Of a stretch of DNA of 64,000 nucleotides, positions 11,001 to 22,653 are shown one piece after another. Both the position numbers and the translations under genes were made by a program. The first letter of the stretch is position 1; the number at the start of each line of letters is the position of its first letter. The notes beneath the pieces were generated by a model. It made no database searches, was not told the origin of the DNA, and saw only the letters and a list, made by a program, of their open reading frames with translations. Source of the DNA: Mimachlamys varia (lineage: Eukaryota; Mollusca; Bivalvia; Pectinida; Pectinidae); assembly GCA_947623455.1 (NCBI GenBank), contig OX392538.1, positions 26,907,001-26,971,000 of the forward strand, in the 5' to 3' direction.

Positions 11001-11674
11001 TTTGTGACATCCACCTAATGGACATCCTCTATATATTCTATATAGTTTGTGTCATCCACCTAATGGACATCCTCTATATATTCTATGTAGTTTGTGACAT
11101 CCACCTAATGGACATCTCCTATATTTTCCATGTAATTTGTGTCATCCACCTAATGGACATCCTCTATATATTCTATATAGTTTGTGTCATCCACCTAATG
11201 GACATCCTCTATATATTCTATGTAGTTTGTGACATCCACCTAATGGACATCTCCTATATCTTCCATGTTATTTGTGTCATCCACCTAATGGACATCCTCT
11301 ATATATTCTATATAGTTTGTGTCATCCACCTAATGGACATCCTCTATATATTCTATGTAGTTTGTGACATCCACCTAATGGACATCTCCTATATCTTCCA
11401 TGTTATTTGTGTCATCCACCTAATGGACATCCTCTACATGTATATATTCTATATAGTTTGTGTCATCCACCTAATGGACATCCTCTATATATTCTATGTA
11501 GTTTGTGATATCCACCTAATGGACATCTCCGATATATTCTATGTAGTTTGTGACATCCACCTAATGGACATCTCCTATATCTTCTATGTAGTTTGTGTCA
11601 TCCACCTAATGGACATCCTCTATATATTCTATATAGTTTGTGTCATCCACCTAATGGACATCCTCTATATATTC
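8028..11674. repeat. 45-bp satellite array, about 81 units, higher-order structure
   Basis: A continuous head-to-tail array of 45-bp units (3647 bp = 81.0 periods) built on CATCCACCTAATGGACATC followed by a TA-rich half. Four main variants recur: A (CCTCTATATATTCTATATAG, then GTGTC), B (the same with TATGTAG, then GTGAC), C (TCTCCGATATATTC) and D (TCTCCTATATCTTCC). They follow each other in a limited order, mostly A-B-D or A-B-C-D, giving 135- and 180-bp higher-order repeats. Because 45 is divisible by 3 and one frame lacks stops, ORFs of 225-399 codons appear. They are cut by indels of 2 bp near 9140, 10344 and 10930, and a 6-bp insertion lies near 11438. I do not regard them as genes. Confidence 0.95.
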
Positions 11675-12203
11675 CTTAATCGGTGTCTATTCTATAATTC
11701 TTCATACATGATCGTATAGTTTCGTTTGTAATGACACAAAGGAAATGACAGTTGATACTTTGCATAATTATAAATTACAATAAACTTAACTATACTACCA
11801 CTATAGGCTAGCATTATTAATATTACAATGAGCCACTTTTAATTATTTGATATATATATATATGTCCTTATTTTCAATTTATGTACCTACTCATTTAGCT
11901 ATATTCCAGTCTCTTATATAATATTGATCTTAAGATCAGTGCTTTAATTTAATGTGCATAAATTTGTGTATAATTATGTCTACATTATTGTGTATATATC
12001 GCCTTTTACCTAAATATATGTTTATTTTCATTGATATAAACTGTATTATATATTTTCTGCAAAATACTTATATTTTACATCGCTAAACTTATACAATTTG
12101 TGTTTGTATATCCTTTTATTATCTTTATTTTATTTGTTACATAGGTCTAGCCGGTTGTAAAGCCGGAGCAGCTTGTGTTGCCATGTTTATATATGTACCG
12201 ACT
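11675..12203. other. AT-rich, no gene recognised
   Basis: Strongly AT-rich with a short (TA)n run near 11850. No ORF, RNA or inverted repeat stands out up to the TTAA at 12204. Confidence 0.6.
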
Positions 12204-12551
12204 TTAAGGACTAGGTACAGGACAATTCAATATGGCGGAGGTGTTTTTACCAAAACTTGTTATTTTATTAAATACTGCAAAATGCATGACCAAAATAGAC
12301 CACAAAGTACATTTTGTGATGGAGAATCGATAACTTCAACCATATTTTGGTACGTTAGTTGGTTTTTCTGATATTTGATGTTATATGTCTAAAAACGCGT
12401 GCACGTTTGCAGAATACTGCGAAAGATAATAAAAACAATGAATATCATTTTTTGTTACTTTAATATACACAGAATGATAGACGAGCCTTCGATTTTTGAA
12501 TAAATCTCTCTTTCAATTGAAAACCGCAGAATAAGAGAACGTACTCGTCAC

Positions 12552-12818
12552 ATGAATGGCAATTTACGTACATTCAGGACACCGATTACATCTGGATCAA
12601 ATTTTAAAAATTTCCATCGCCGATCGGCAAATTTATGTGGCACGCCGCATAGCCAAAACAAAAATCTTACCGTCTGCGGTATGACGAGTTATGACATTAT
12701 GTCAGATCTCTTAAATCAACATCTTCCCGTAGCATGTAGCGAAAAATTATCCTACGCCCTACATTTTCAACTATTTACTGTTTTAGATATCCATACGCCT
12801 TACTTAGAGCCATGGTGA
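12552..12818 (+). CDS. 88-codon ORF within the beta transposon, unidentified
   Basis: Encodes a basic, Asn/Thr/His-rich peptide (MNGNLRTFRTPITSG at the start) inside the family beta element. In the second copy (45727 onward) the equivalent DNA has single-base indels, for example an extra T and an extra A, that break the frame, so the reading frame is not maintained. It may be a remnant of an element-encoded protein or chance. No domain is recognised. Confidence 0.2.
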   Translation: MNGNLRTFRTPITSGSNFKNFHRRSANLCGTPHSQNKNLTVCGMTSYDIMSDLLNQHLPVACSEKLSYALHFQLFTVLDIHTPYLEPW

Positions 12819-12970
12819 AACATCGACAAAATTAACAATTAAATTGGATTCAAGCATGCAGTAAAGGTAAATGCTACTTGGTATATCGTCACAAAGCAAA
12901 AACTGCCCGTTCCTATCACGATGAATTGTTTTTAGCGATTGCCAGTTTTCCATTTTTGGGCGAATGTATA

Positions 12971-15740
12971 CAGTTGAGTGTAAGCTAACCTTTACACCTA
13001 GTGCACTAGTAGTGCACTACGTTTAAACTAGTAGTGCACTACATTTAAACTACAGGTAAACTAGTAGTGCACTACACCCTGAACCCCATATAGGCCAAAT
13101 ACCCCTACAGGTAAATGGGCAGTCCCATCTACCTGTGATTCTTACCTGTACCTCACCTGTGTAGTACTTAGAAGCTGGCCTTATCATAAGTTAATTTTTA
13201 CAACTTTAATGTACAAATGTATATATGTTATGTAGTTATTTTTCTCAAACAGCCTTCTTTCTTTCATTTCAAAACTATAAATTTTGTCATCATGATAATT
13301 ACTGTAAGAGTTAATTGTCCTAAACATTTCTTGCACACAGGACATAAATAAAAAAAATGATAATAATTTAACTTACAATTTTGATGTCTTATATTTTGTA
13401 ATTTGATCAACATCATTTACATCATTAACGTTTTTTTATGTTTACTTACCAATTTACATTCAAGTATATTGAAAAATTGGAGCATTATAACCATTGATAA
13501 TTATTTGTTTAGGATATATATGTTCCCCTTGAAGAATTAATAACTACTTAATTAAACTTAATATATATGTTCATTAAATACATTCATCTCTCAGACCTGT
13601 ATATTCATGGACACGCAATAGAGTTTTGTCAATCTTTATTTTTATTTAATTTTCTATATATCTAGACATGTATGTATAACACATGCAACAGTGTTGATAT
13701 ATATAAAAGAATTTGAATTTGAAAAAGTAATACAACAAATTTTAATTTAGTCAGGTTTTCAGAATGGGTCATATGTTTTGATGTCAAGTTCAAGTTCATT
13801 TATTACCATTGGCCTTTCTGCCTCAGGCCTCAGGTAATTACCTGACCTACCTCAGCCTAATCTCGGAACACCTGCTGACGTAAGCCTGTCAGTGACACAA
13901 TTGAGGTGTGAATTCCTCACCTGACTATCACTGGTCAAATTTGAAACCAGTTGGAGATGACCAGGATCAAATGATAATACATATTTTAAGTTTTGCTCAG
14001 GTTTATCATGTTTATAAACCACATTCATGACATGAAATTAAAAAGCATTGAGATTATTTGATATTTTCATATTTCCATTTAAAAAGTGGATATAATCTGT
14101 GGACTAGCTCTGGTTTTATACGTCTCTGCTCTGATGAATTTTTGCTTTGTTTCATTTAAAACATTTAATAAATTCAATCATAAATTGATAGTAAATAGAA
14201 TAAAATTTAAAAAAAATAATTTATTAGAAAACAATATTAGTTTATACCGGTCCTTTACCAAATTCTGATTTTCTTAAATATTGTACTTAAAATAAGTATT
14301 TTATGACACTTGAATTAATGCAATCAAATGATACATTTTAATTTTAAATCTTTACACATATATATATACTTATCAAATGAATACATGATGAAAACGTATC
14401 TACAGTTTATATTGGGCGAAATATTGTTACGCTCAGTCGCTAAATGCAGTTTGATAAACAATTAAACTAAAATTCATTATACTTAATTTTTTCTAATACA
14501 AGAGAATTACAGGGTGTATTAAATATGACTTGAAGGTTTAGGTGTAAATATAATAATTATTTAAAAAAAAAAAAAGAACAATTTAAAACCAGGTCAGTGT
14601 AATGGAATCATTTCAATTAATTATACGATCTAATTTCTAAGCATACAACCACAGACTTAGCCAAGTCCATGATGCAACAAATAATATGATACATTTGTAT
14701 CTAACTTAAAAGGGACAGATACAGATCTACAGGTCGAATCATTTAATTTACCCTCCAGGCATAACTATGTACTTGACCTGCCACGGCCACATCCTCCCAG
14801 AGTTGGGGGGACACACCTGTAGGCTTGCTGTAGTTAGCCAGGTGTGAATTTCTCACCTCCCTCTCCCCCAGGGCCATCACTGGCCAAGATTGATTATAGG
14901 CTAGGGCCCTAATTGATGAATGATGATCCAATTTGATAATTGATGATAACATTGTATATAACAGTCAATTGGATTACATTTACATGTACAAATGTATATT
15001 GGTATGAAGAAGGAATGGCTTTATATGTTTATTTGTACATGAATGTATAATGAAACGAAATAGTCCAATGCCAGTATATGTAGGCATTTTTGCATGGCTT
15101 CTTAATATCAAATTCATTAAAGTACTATACTATGTAGAGAATCTGTTATTCTAATATCTGATCTTTTATATTATCTGTTGTTTACTTCATTTCTTTATAC
15201 ACTTTTAGCAGGATTAACTATTGACAACATATAGAGCACATTTACTATACGATTTGAACCAAACACATACATTTCGATTGAATTATAGAATGTAAATATT
15301 TAAATGAAAAAGAATCATTGTTACTTGTACCAAAAATTAAGTTATATGTAAGTTAAAGTTTGTTTATCATATACATATATTTAATCTTGACATGCAGTGT
15401 ATTAATTTTAAACAAGTTACTATGATGATCGAATATCATCCGGCATAAAATCAGATTTTTTCCTTCTTGTGCTTATATAAGTTACAAACTAAAGACTTCT
15501 TCATTAGACATCTTCAATAGTATCAACATAAAAATACAGGTAAATCATATTAAATCTGTACAGGTAAGGACACAGGTAGATATGGACACTCCCATTACCT
15601 GTATGGGGGTTTTTGTGGTCACACCTGACTGGACGTAGTGCACTACTAGTTTACCTGTAGTTTAAATGTAGTGCACTACTAGTTTAAATGTAGTGCACTC
15701 CTAGTGCACTAGGGTGTAAAGGTTAGCTTACACTCAACTG
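12971..15740. mobile_element. 2.77-kb TA-flanked inverted-repeat element nested in beta
   Basis: Left end CAGTTGAGTGTAAGCTAACC and right end its exact complement, continuing as an imperfect inverted repeat for more than 100 bp that contains several copies of the palindrome TAGTGCACTA. Flanked by TA (12969-12970 and 15741-15742). The beta copy at 46140 shows the uninterrupted target (GAATCTATAGCACG), confirming the ends. CAGT termini and the TA target suggest Tc1/mariner-type mobilisation. No transposase-length ORF is present. Two diverged direct repeats sharing AGGTGTGAATT and CTCACCT lie at about 13895-13960 and 14835-14900. Confidence 0.85.
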
Positions 15741-16578
15741 TAGCACGTGAAAAGATGTTGTTCGGCACTTCCGGCAGTGTTTTTTAGGTAATTTAATGAT
15801 TTTGAAAGAATTGTCAACAAAGTTTAATTTGTGTTGTATAAATTCTGATGGAATTCGTATATATTATACACTTCCGCATGGATCGGACAGTATTAACTCA
15901 CTGATTATACCGATTCGTTCTCGGCTTCGCACCTGTCAAACATCGCTAGCGTAAATTGTTGCCATCGTAAACATGTGTGGCAGTTGAGGCACAATGGTAT
16001 CAAAATACATTTCTCAAACTTAATTAGTAATTAGGTAACCGTATCGTAAATGTAAATTACGTTATGTCGGTGTTATTATTTCAATTTTATACCTTTTTTG
16101 ACACGAAACTTACATTTACATGACAAATGACCTATTCAATATAAAATAATGCCCCTATATTGCCCCCACGAGATACAGGTAACTACTTTTACCTGAACTG
16201 AAAACAGCATGCAATGGACGACATTTTTTAGAGGGGGTACCTGAGTATTTCTCCCTGATACTCTGATTTACAGAACAAAATAGAAATTTTAACACTGGGT
16301 TATCATTCTATGAACATTGCAGTAACTTTGTATTATTTTTTTTAAATGTTTCAAGTAACTATATGAAACATATTTGCGCACTCCCATTTCGATTATATTT
16401 ACTGAATATTTTTTTCCTAAGTACAGATTTTTTTAATTTGGGGGGCTTAATTGCATTTTATATCAATATTTAACATAATGGGATAAAGCTTATGCCATGT
16501 ATTGGAAGGAAACATTAAAACCTCAACATTACCATTTTCATCCAGGTAACAACCAATATGGCTGTACCTAGTCCTTAA

Positions 16579-17846
16579 GTAAAGTTTACTTGACTTGACT
16601 TGATTTGACGTTGCTTATATCACAGCAATATGGATGACTTGCCCAAGTCTACTTATACATTAAATCAGGTCCATCTAGTCGATAAACTTTATTTGGCAAA
16701 TACGCGGGGTTGTTTTTGCCGATGTCCATTAGGTGGATTGGATTTTTGGCCATCCAAATAAGGAGTTGTAGTAAACCGTAGTAACTCCATATTTGGCCAT
16801 GCAGACCATATATAAAAACGAGATTTTAGATAACCTCACACATGAACTGTCATGGCGATAGTTTCTTGTGTTTGTCAAGAGGACATTTCTGGTTCTGCTA
16901 ATTTCGTGAAAAAATATTATATCATGGCAAACACTCGATATTTCAGCAATCCTGCATTATTTTGACAACATTATGCTCAAATGAGGTAGTAATTAAATAA
17001 AATCTTACAGATTGAACACTTTTGATTTTGCTCCACTACCAGGCATGGGACCGCTTCGTAGCTCTAACGACGCAATATGTTCTGTTACACTTCGGTTATT
17101 GGTAGATTATATGATATTTGTCCTTTTTTCTTCCATGAACTTTTAATGTAAAAAGTCAACGTCAGCATTAAGAGTTACCTCGCTTGGTACTGCGACGTAT
17201 TGTTGTCGTTCTCATTACTTTTACTTTCGGTTTCGATTCTTGGAATTACCCATAATTCCAAGGTAGAAAAAAACAAACATGTCAACCAGACGCACATGCT
17301 TCGTCAGGAATGAATATAAGGAAAGGTCCCCCATAGTGTAAGTTCTTTCCCATTCCCATAGTGTATTGATTTGTATTATGATTATATGTATATCGATCCA
17401 TGTTTGTAAAGTTTCTAGAGGTGAAATGATGCTGATATTTTGATGTCATATGCATTGAACTAGAATCATGCCATTTTTCGCAGAAAGCACATGGTTTAAA
17501 AATGTTGTAATTTCATTTGACAACCCTTTTTTGTACTTTGGTACACCTCTATAACAGTTAATAGCTCAAAGTTTATTTTTTTCGGGACTCTTCATACTTG
17601 GCTCAAGATTAATAGAAATATTTCTAGTCATATACATGTAGAATAAATTTATAGTCTGTGAAATGGTATTAATTTACAGGCAGGTTAGGTCACATGTTAT
17701 GTTTATCACAATGTATATAACTAAAACAACCTATTTGTCAGGCATGTGTGGCCAGGCAAATTTCATTGTAAGATATTAAAATTTCTTCTTCTTGTTGTGA
17801 TTTGTGAAAACAGAACCTCTTTAGTCATTTTATTATTATGTCTGTG
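16579..17846. other. no gene recognised; holds an 18-bp inverted satellite word
   Basis: AT-rich single-copy DNA apart from 16721-16738, which is the exact reverse complement of the core of the 45-bp satellite unit. No ORF above background. Confidence 0.5.
16721..16738 (-). repeat. isolated satellite-unit core, inverted
   Basis: GATGTCCATTAGGTGGAT is the exact reverse complement of the conserved core shared by nearly all units of the array at 8028-11674. No neighbouring unit is recognisable. An 18-bp identity is very unlikely by chance in 64 kb. Confidence 0.7.
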
Positions 17847-17850
17847 TTTA

Positions 17851-18309
17851 GGACTCACACAACTAAATAATTTACTATATGTTATTACTAAGCTTTCGAG
17901 CTAATAACTTTAATATTTGAAGTTCAACACTTGTGAAAACTGCCTAAATTCACAGAAACATACATGACAAAGGCTTCAAGGGGCATTTAATGGGGAGTTT
18001 ACTGGCATATTAGCTCGCTACAGGCGTCTGCTTCGGACAACCGGAAATTTACATGTCAAATCAGTGAAATGGGACGGGAACACCCTCTGACGTTTGACCC
18101 TATATCAATCCGCCATCACAAATCAAAATCTACCAAAAGTATATATTTTTGTAAAGTTAAATAACTACAGTTTTCATTCAATGCAAAATAGGTCAACAAT
18201 TACCTATTCAAATTACTCAGAATCGGTGTACTTAGCCGGAACAAATTTTCAGTAGGGACTACAAACGTATGAAACACTTCGTGATAGGCTGATTTAGTTG
18301 TGTGAGTCC
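17851..18309. mobile_element. MITE-like TIR element, family M, copy 2
   Basis: 459 bp, closely matching 364-820, with the 18-bp TIR GGACTCACACAACTAAAT and flanked by TTTA on both sides (17847-17850 and 18310-18313). Outside the TIRs its flanks are unlike those of copies 1 and 3, which shows that the 457-459-bp unit moves on its own. Confidence 0.85.
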
Positions 18310-18313
18310 TTTA

Positions 18314-19075
18314 AAGGGCCCTAAACCCTTCAGATGTCGAAATAAAGTTACTATTTGAAAGTATATACATTTCCGAGTAAAATGGTGAAATTTGGTTGAA
18401 ATTGAATTAAAACTGATTAAGAAAACCCAAGTTATTGCACCTAATGTACATTTGCTATTCAGAGCTAGCACCAGGAATTTCTCGTTTCTTTTGCATAACA
18501 TTTACCTCTAGCACCTCAGTAAAGCACGCACTTAGCAATTTCATATTTTGCACAAAGATCAAATACGCTTACCGCTCAACTGTTTTTGAAAAGAAATCTT
18601 GTTACCTCAGTTTCTGTTAATTTTAAAGTCTCTGCAGTAATTAATTTTTATTTTAAGTATTTTTTTATTTAATTTAACAATTAAACACACTTAGAATTCA
18701 CACACAACTTCAAAATTCTACAGAAAAGATGAGTCATAAAAGGTTATCAAATATCCACCTTAACTGTTTATCTATCAATTATACCAGCTTACATTTAGCA
18801 CTTCTAGCTCCCCGGGGTGCCTTTATTTTACAGGGAGAATATTGGGGGTAGGGGAGATATAATGCTATAAACGGCTTATTGTATGAGTAAACAAAGTCCA
18901 CAAACACATTAAATCAATAAACAAGATGTTGAACAAGGTATATATTGTGACAGGAAGCAAGTAATTTCTACAATTTACTGAAAATATGGAATATAAGTTG
19001 GATTTAGCCACCAAAACATGTACGTGACACGTACACATATATAAACTCACATGTGCAATATTTATACAAGCTTAT
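18314..19075. other. no gene recognised
   Basis: AT-rich; several 60-80-codon ORFs on both strands have no recognisable content. Confidence 0.5.
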
Positions 19076-19620
19076 TATGTCCCCCAAACGAAGTGGGGGG
19101 ACATATTGTTTTTGCTCGGTTTCTTATTATTATTATTATTATTCTTGTTTCTTCCACTTTCTTCCGCCGCGGAGGTTTCCGCCGTTTTCTCAAAAACTAC
19201 TGGACGGATCTTAACGAAACTTCACCCACATACTCATTAGGGGTGGGGTGTGTGAAAACGGGTTGTTTTTTCGCGACCGGAAGTCCAAGATGGCCGCCAG
19301 AGCTAATTTCCGTTTTTCAAAATTCAGTCTTATTTCAGTAAAAATTGGTACATGGGTGTTTTAAGGGATGCTGAATAACATGGTAACATATTAAAGTTTG
19401 GTTGCCACCGAAACGAAAAAGGAGGCCTCTGATTGGTCGAAATTTATATATTGTCCGATTTCAATGAAATTTGATATATATGTGTAGTATTACACCAACA
19501 ACATTGTCGTAACCTCCGTTTCGTGATTCGTCAACATGGCCGCTATTTCCTGGCTTCTGATTGGTCAGTTCCTACCAAAGGGGTAGTTTGGGGGACATCT
19601 GTAATGGTACCCCATTACAA
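19076..19620 (+). repeat. dispersed molluscan-type repeat with GGGGGACATA hairpin
   Basis: Opens with a hairpin, TATGTCCCCC then GGGGGGACATA (19076-19105), followed by a (TTA)n run, a CpG-rich stretch (TTCCGCCGCGGAGG) and phrases such as CCAAGATGGCCGCC. It closes near 19590-19612 with a second GGGGGACAT word and GTACCCCATTACA. I recall near-identical repeats scattered through bivalve genomes; that is memory, not a search. The 96-codon ORF across it is not credible. Confidence 0.6.
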
Positions 19621-19736
19621 TTAGCACTTGTTATGTGATTGTTCTATTTATTGCTTTCTTCTGACTATAAAACACGCATGCATTTATAATTTTTATGAAG
19701 GAAGAGCCTGATAATGACTGGGCAGAGTTGGAACTG

Positions 19737-20095
19737 GGGTTGGGGGGGGGAGGGGGTGAAGACAGCACACTAGATCTTTGTTCTATCAGAATTTGGATGC
19801 TAAAACCTGGTACACATATCAGTTAAGTTTTATTAACACGTACACAGATTAATTATCACAGTTAATTGAACCAAACTTACTTAAAAACGTGAGTATGAGG
19901 GTCAGTACAACAATACAGGCTTCAACGCAGGGCCATGTTACGCCAGATTTTAAATAATTTTAGAGTTTTTTTGTCAAATTAAATAGTTTTTCACACCGAA
20001 AAATGTGCAAACACTCAATGACAGTGGCTGTCTTTGAAAGAAATATCCGGAAGCACAGAAAATGTTCCATAGGTCAAGCGCATGGCTAGTTTCAT
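19737..20095. repeat. dispersed repeat block, copy 2
   Basis: Matches 1-359, including the G-rich start and the words CTAGATCTTTGTT and ACAGTGGCTGTCTTTGAAA, with scattered substitutions and small indels. It continues without a break into M copy 3. Confidence 0.75.
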
Positions 20096-20099
20096 TAAA

Positions 20100-20557
20100 G
20101 GACTCACACAACTAAATAATTTACTATATGTTATTACTAAGCTTTCGAGCTAATAACTTTAATATTTGAAGTTCAACACTTGTGAAAACTGCCTAAATTC
20201 ACAGAAACATACATGACAACGGCTTCAAGGGGCATTTAATGAGGAGTTTACTGGCATATTAGCTCGCTACAGGCGTCTGCTTCGGACAACCGGAAATTTA
20301 CATGTCAAATCAGTGAAATGGGACGGGAACACCCTCTGACTTTTGACCCCATATCAATCCGCCATCACAAATCAAAATCTACCAAAAGTATATATTTTTG
20401 TAAAGTTAAATATCTACAGATTTCATTCAATGCAAAATAGGTCAACAATTACCTATTCAAATTACTCAGAATCGGTGTACTTAGTGGAACAAATTTTCAG
20501 TAGGGACTACAAACGTATGAAACACTTCGTGATAGGCTGATTTAGTTGTGTGAGTCC
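20100..20557. mobile_element. MITE-like TIR element, family M, copy 3
   Basis: 458 bp with the same TIRs as copies 1 and 2. The left flank (TAAA and 359 bp beyond) matches copy 1. The right flank starts TTTA, like copy 2, so the flanking 4-mers differ. This points to recombination between copies or decay of the target duplication. Confidence 0.8.
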
Positions 20558-20699
20558 TTTACAGCAAACCATGTAAACAAATTTGCTATATTCAGTTTCA
20601 ATTTAAATCAAATTAGAATAAATTTGATAACATGCATATTGTAGGTTAAACTCCTTATTAATTAACATGTTATATAGGCATATATTAAGGCAAGTCCTG

Positions 20700-20855
20700 A
20701 ACTTGTATAGGCAATTTTCCATGTATTGGCAATTTTGTGCATACTTGGCAATTTTGTTTATTGGCAATTTATTGGCAATTGTATAGTTGGCATTTCTTGG
20801 CAATTGTTGGCAATTTTAAGGCAAATGTTGGGAATTTCTTGTGCTATAGGCAATA
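20700..20855. repeat. TTGGCAATT short-motif cluster
   Basis: About eleven variants of TTGGCAATT(TT) at irregular spacing of 8-25 bp. It is a degenerate minisatellite rather than a perfect array. Each word contains TTGGCA, but no regulatory claim is made. Confidence 0.6.
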
Positions 20856-21755
20856 GTTGAGATCTATTAATTCCTCATTGTAGGTCTCTACCCTCAACTC
20901 AACTTGGAGGTTTGTGTTTGTGTGACATAAAATGGAAATTGAAATAAAGGAACTAATCAAACAACAGAACTTAATTTATTAGGCTTTTACTGTCCAGAAC
21001 AGCACACAATATAAATTTTTTTCTCGTCGTGAAGAGCTTCATTATCACAGCTAAACCAATTAAAGCCAGCTCGAGGCACCCAACCAAACACTCTACTTTT
21101 ATATTTATATAATGTATTATACTGTAATGTAAAAAAGTGTTTGATACCAACACTGATCTTGTTGAACAAATTATGTTATCCTCTTAAGTTCTTAATTTTG
21201 ATTTTTTTGAAATTTTCAAATATTCAATCTATTATTAAAATTTATGATCGATCATCGCTATGTACAGCAGGAATATTCAAACGTTAAAAACATTCAGTCC
21301 ACGCACTAGCACACCTGGACACGCCCAACAAACAAGTTAAAGGTTAATATAGACACAGGACTATATATATATAAATACCGACTTGCATGGACTATGTTAT
21401 ATATATTAAATAAATGACTATCAACACCATCCTTCTGAACCTTCGGATGGGTAATAACACAACACAGTTATTAAAGAAAAACCAGATCAGTTAGTACTAG
21501 TGTCACAATTGAATGTTGAGTGCAGTATATGCTGGGTCTGCGCTGGGTATCTTATATTATAATTTGGCCGGGTCCTATCCTGAATAAATGGGGTCCTTCT
21601 GTATAGTTTAAATGGGAATCCTGGGGTCCTTTTCAGTTTCTATGCTTGAAAAAAGATATAAGGACGGCTTCAATGCAAACCCTGATATATATACACTCTT
21701 ACAAATTGTATATTTTAATTATATACATATTTAACAAATAATGCATGGCACTGAT
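20856..21755. other. no gene recognised
   Basis: AT-rich DNA with short TA runs near 21365; two overlapping 60-codon minus-strand ORFs have no recognisable content. Confidence 0.5.
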
Positions 21756-21756
21756 C

Positions 21757-21905
21757 ATGAGGGCAATAATGACTGGTCAGTCAACCAAAAATATGTATAT
21801 GGACTGAAGTGGAGCCGAGGTCCATATACATATATGTACAAATGTACATATTTTTGGATGATCATGACTGACCAGTCCATAAACTCTCATAATGATATTG
21901 CCCGA
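21757..21905. repeat. inverted repeat (foldback-like)
   Basis: The left arm carries GGGCAATAATGACTGGTCAG, then CCAAAAATATGTA and TATATGGAC. The right arm carries the complements in reverse order (TCCATATA, TACATATTTTTGG, GACTGACCAGTC, ATATTGCCC), with small gaps. The two arms meet around GGAGCCGAGG. It may be a small foldback element; no target duplication was established. The 83-codon ORF here is a consequence of the palindrome. Confidence 0.65.
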
Positions 21906-22049
21906 AGTGACATGCAATATTTGTTATGTTATACCGAATCTACCCGACATGACCACATAATAAGTAAATATGTAATAAAACCAGACCATTAGATCAGCTA
22001 GACACCATTTTGCTCATTGTCTACGTGTGTTACGTGACCTCTGGAATAA

Positions 22050-22096
22050 TGACGTCACTTCATTGTCTATAACGTCATCCTGCAATTATGACGTCA
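22050..22096. promoter_or_regulatory. two CRE-type palindromes TGACGTCA
   Basis: Perfect TGACGTCA at 22050-22057 and 22089-22096, with a half-site AACGTCAT between them. CREB/ATF proteins bind this octamer. Whether it is used here is unknown, and no gene start is nearby. Confidence 0.3.
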
Positions 22097-22123
22097 ACAT
22101 ATACATGTATTACATTACCTACC

Positions 22124-22446
22124 ACAAAACCGAAAGTATCACGGTATACCATGGTATTTAGGCAAATACTGCGGTACAACTACCAAGGTATACCACCTAG
22201 ATTGAAAGTTTGAGCTAGTCAAAGGTCTCTGGCTGTTTTTGTTATGGAGCCAATCAACAAGAAGCCTAATGTCATAAGTTTCTCTTTGTGTTATCCTCTA
22301 ATATTGTTTGAATGAAGCCATGTCTGTTCTATATAGTTAATCAGCAAACGTATAGGAGATTATAATTTAATCTTACTGGAATTCCATTTGATCTACATGT
22401 GTGTAACAAGTAGTTCATTGTTAAGTTAAATGAAAGTCCCAAAAAT
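22124..22446 (-). mobile_element. diverged relative of the hAT-like MITE at 34647
   Basis: Read on the minus strand it follows 34647-35033. It shares TTGATTGGCT, AACAAAAACAGCCAGAGACC (with one difference) and a closing GGGACTTTCAT word, in the same order. Terminal repeats are eroded and no target duplication is visible. Confidence 0.6.
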
Positions 22447-22653
22447 TCAAAATATTAAATAACATTGATTATTTTGTAGGAATATACACAGGAATATACG
22501 TACACTGTATAATGCACATTAAATTGATTAATTATTACATTGAATTGTTTATAATTGTATGATTTGATATAACTCTGTGTTCTATTTTTCATATTATTTA
22601 TGCATCATGTGTCTGTCAGTTTTATCAATTTTCATCAAATTATATATTTGCAG

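Larger units (their letters stand above)
12208..16574. mobile_element. TTAA-flanked DNA transposon, family beta, full copy interrupted by a TA element
   Basis: Bounded by the 13-bp inverted repeat GGACTAGGTACAG and flanked by TTAA (12204-12207 and 16575-16578). Removing the nested 2770-bp element (plus its extra TA) leaves a core of about 1.6 kb. A second, left-truncated copy at 45665-46977 lacks the nested element. TTAA duplications occur in the piggyBac and Kolobok superfamilies; purine-purine ends (GG) fit Kolobok better as I recall it. Small ORFs remain, notably one starting ATGGCGGAG at 12231, and an 88-codon ORF at 12552-12818. None resembles a transposase, so this copy is non-autonomous or decayed. 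Confidence 0.85.

Noticed and set aside
8028..11674. CRISPR-like array
   Set aside because: Units are contiguous 45-mers with no unique spacers, and the window is clearly eukaryotic.
8046..11719. Four long ORFs (225-399 codons) with a 15-residue hydrophobic repeat
   Set aside because: They follow from a 45-bp satellite with one stop-free frame. Frame-shifting 2-bp indels, lack of any start, splice or 3' context, and the nucleotide-level higher-order pattern argue against a protein gene.
19051..19341. 96-codon ORF
   Set aside because: It lies within the GGGGGACATA dispersed repeat and includes a (TTA)n-derived run of Ile.
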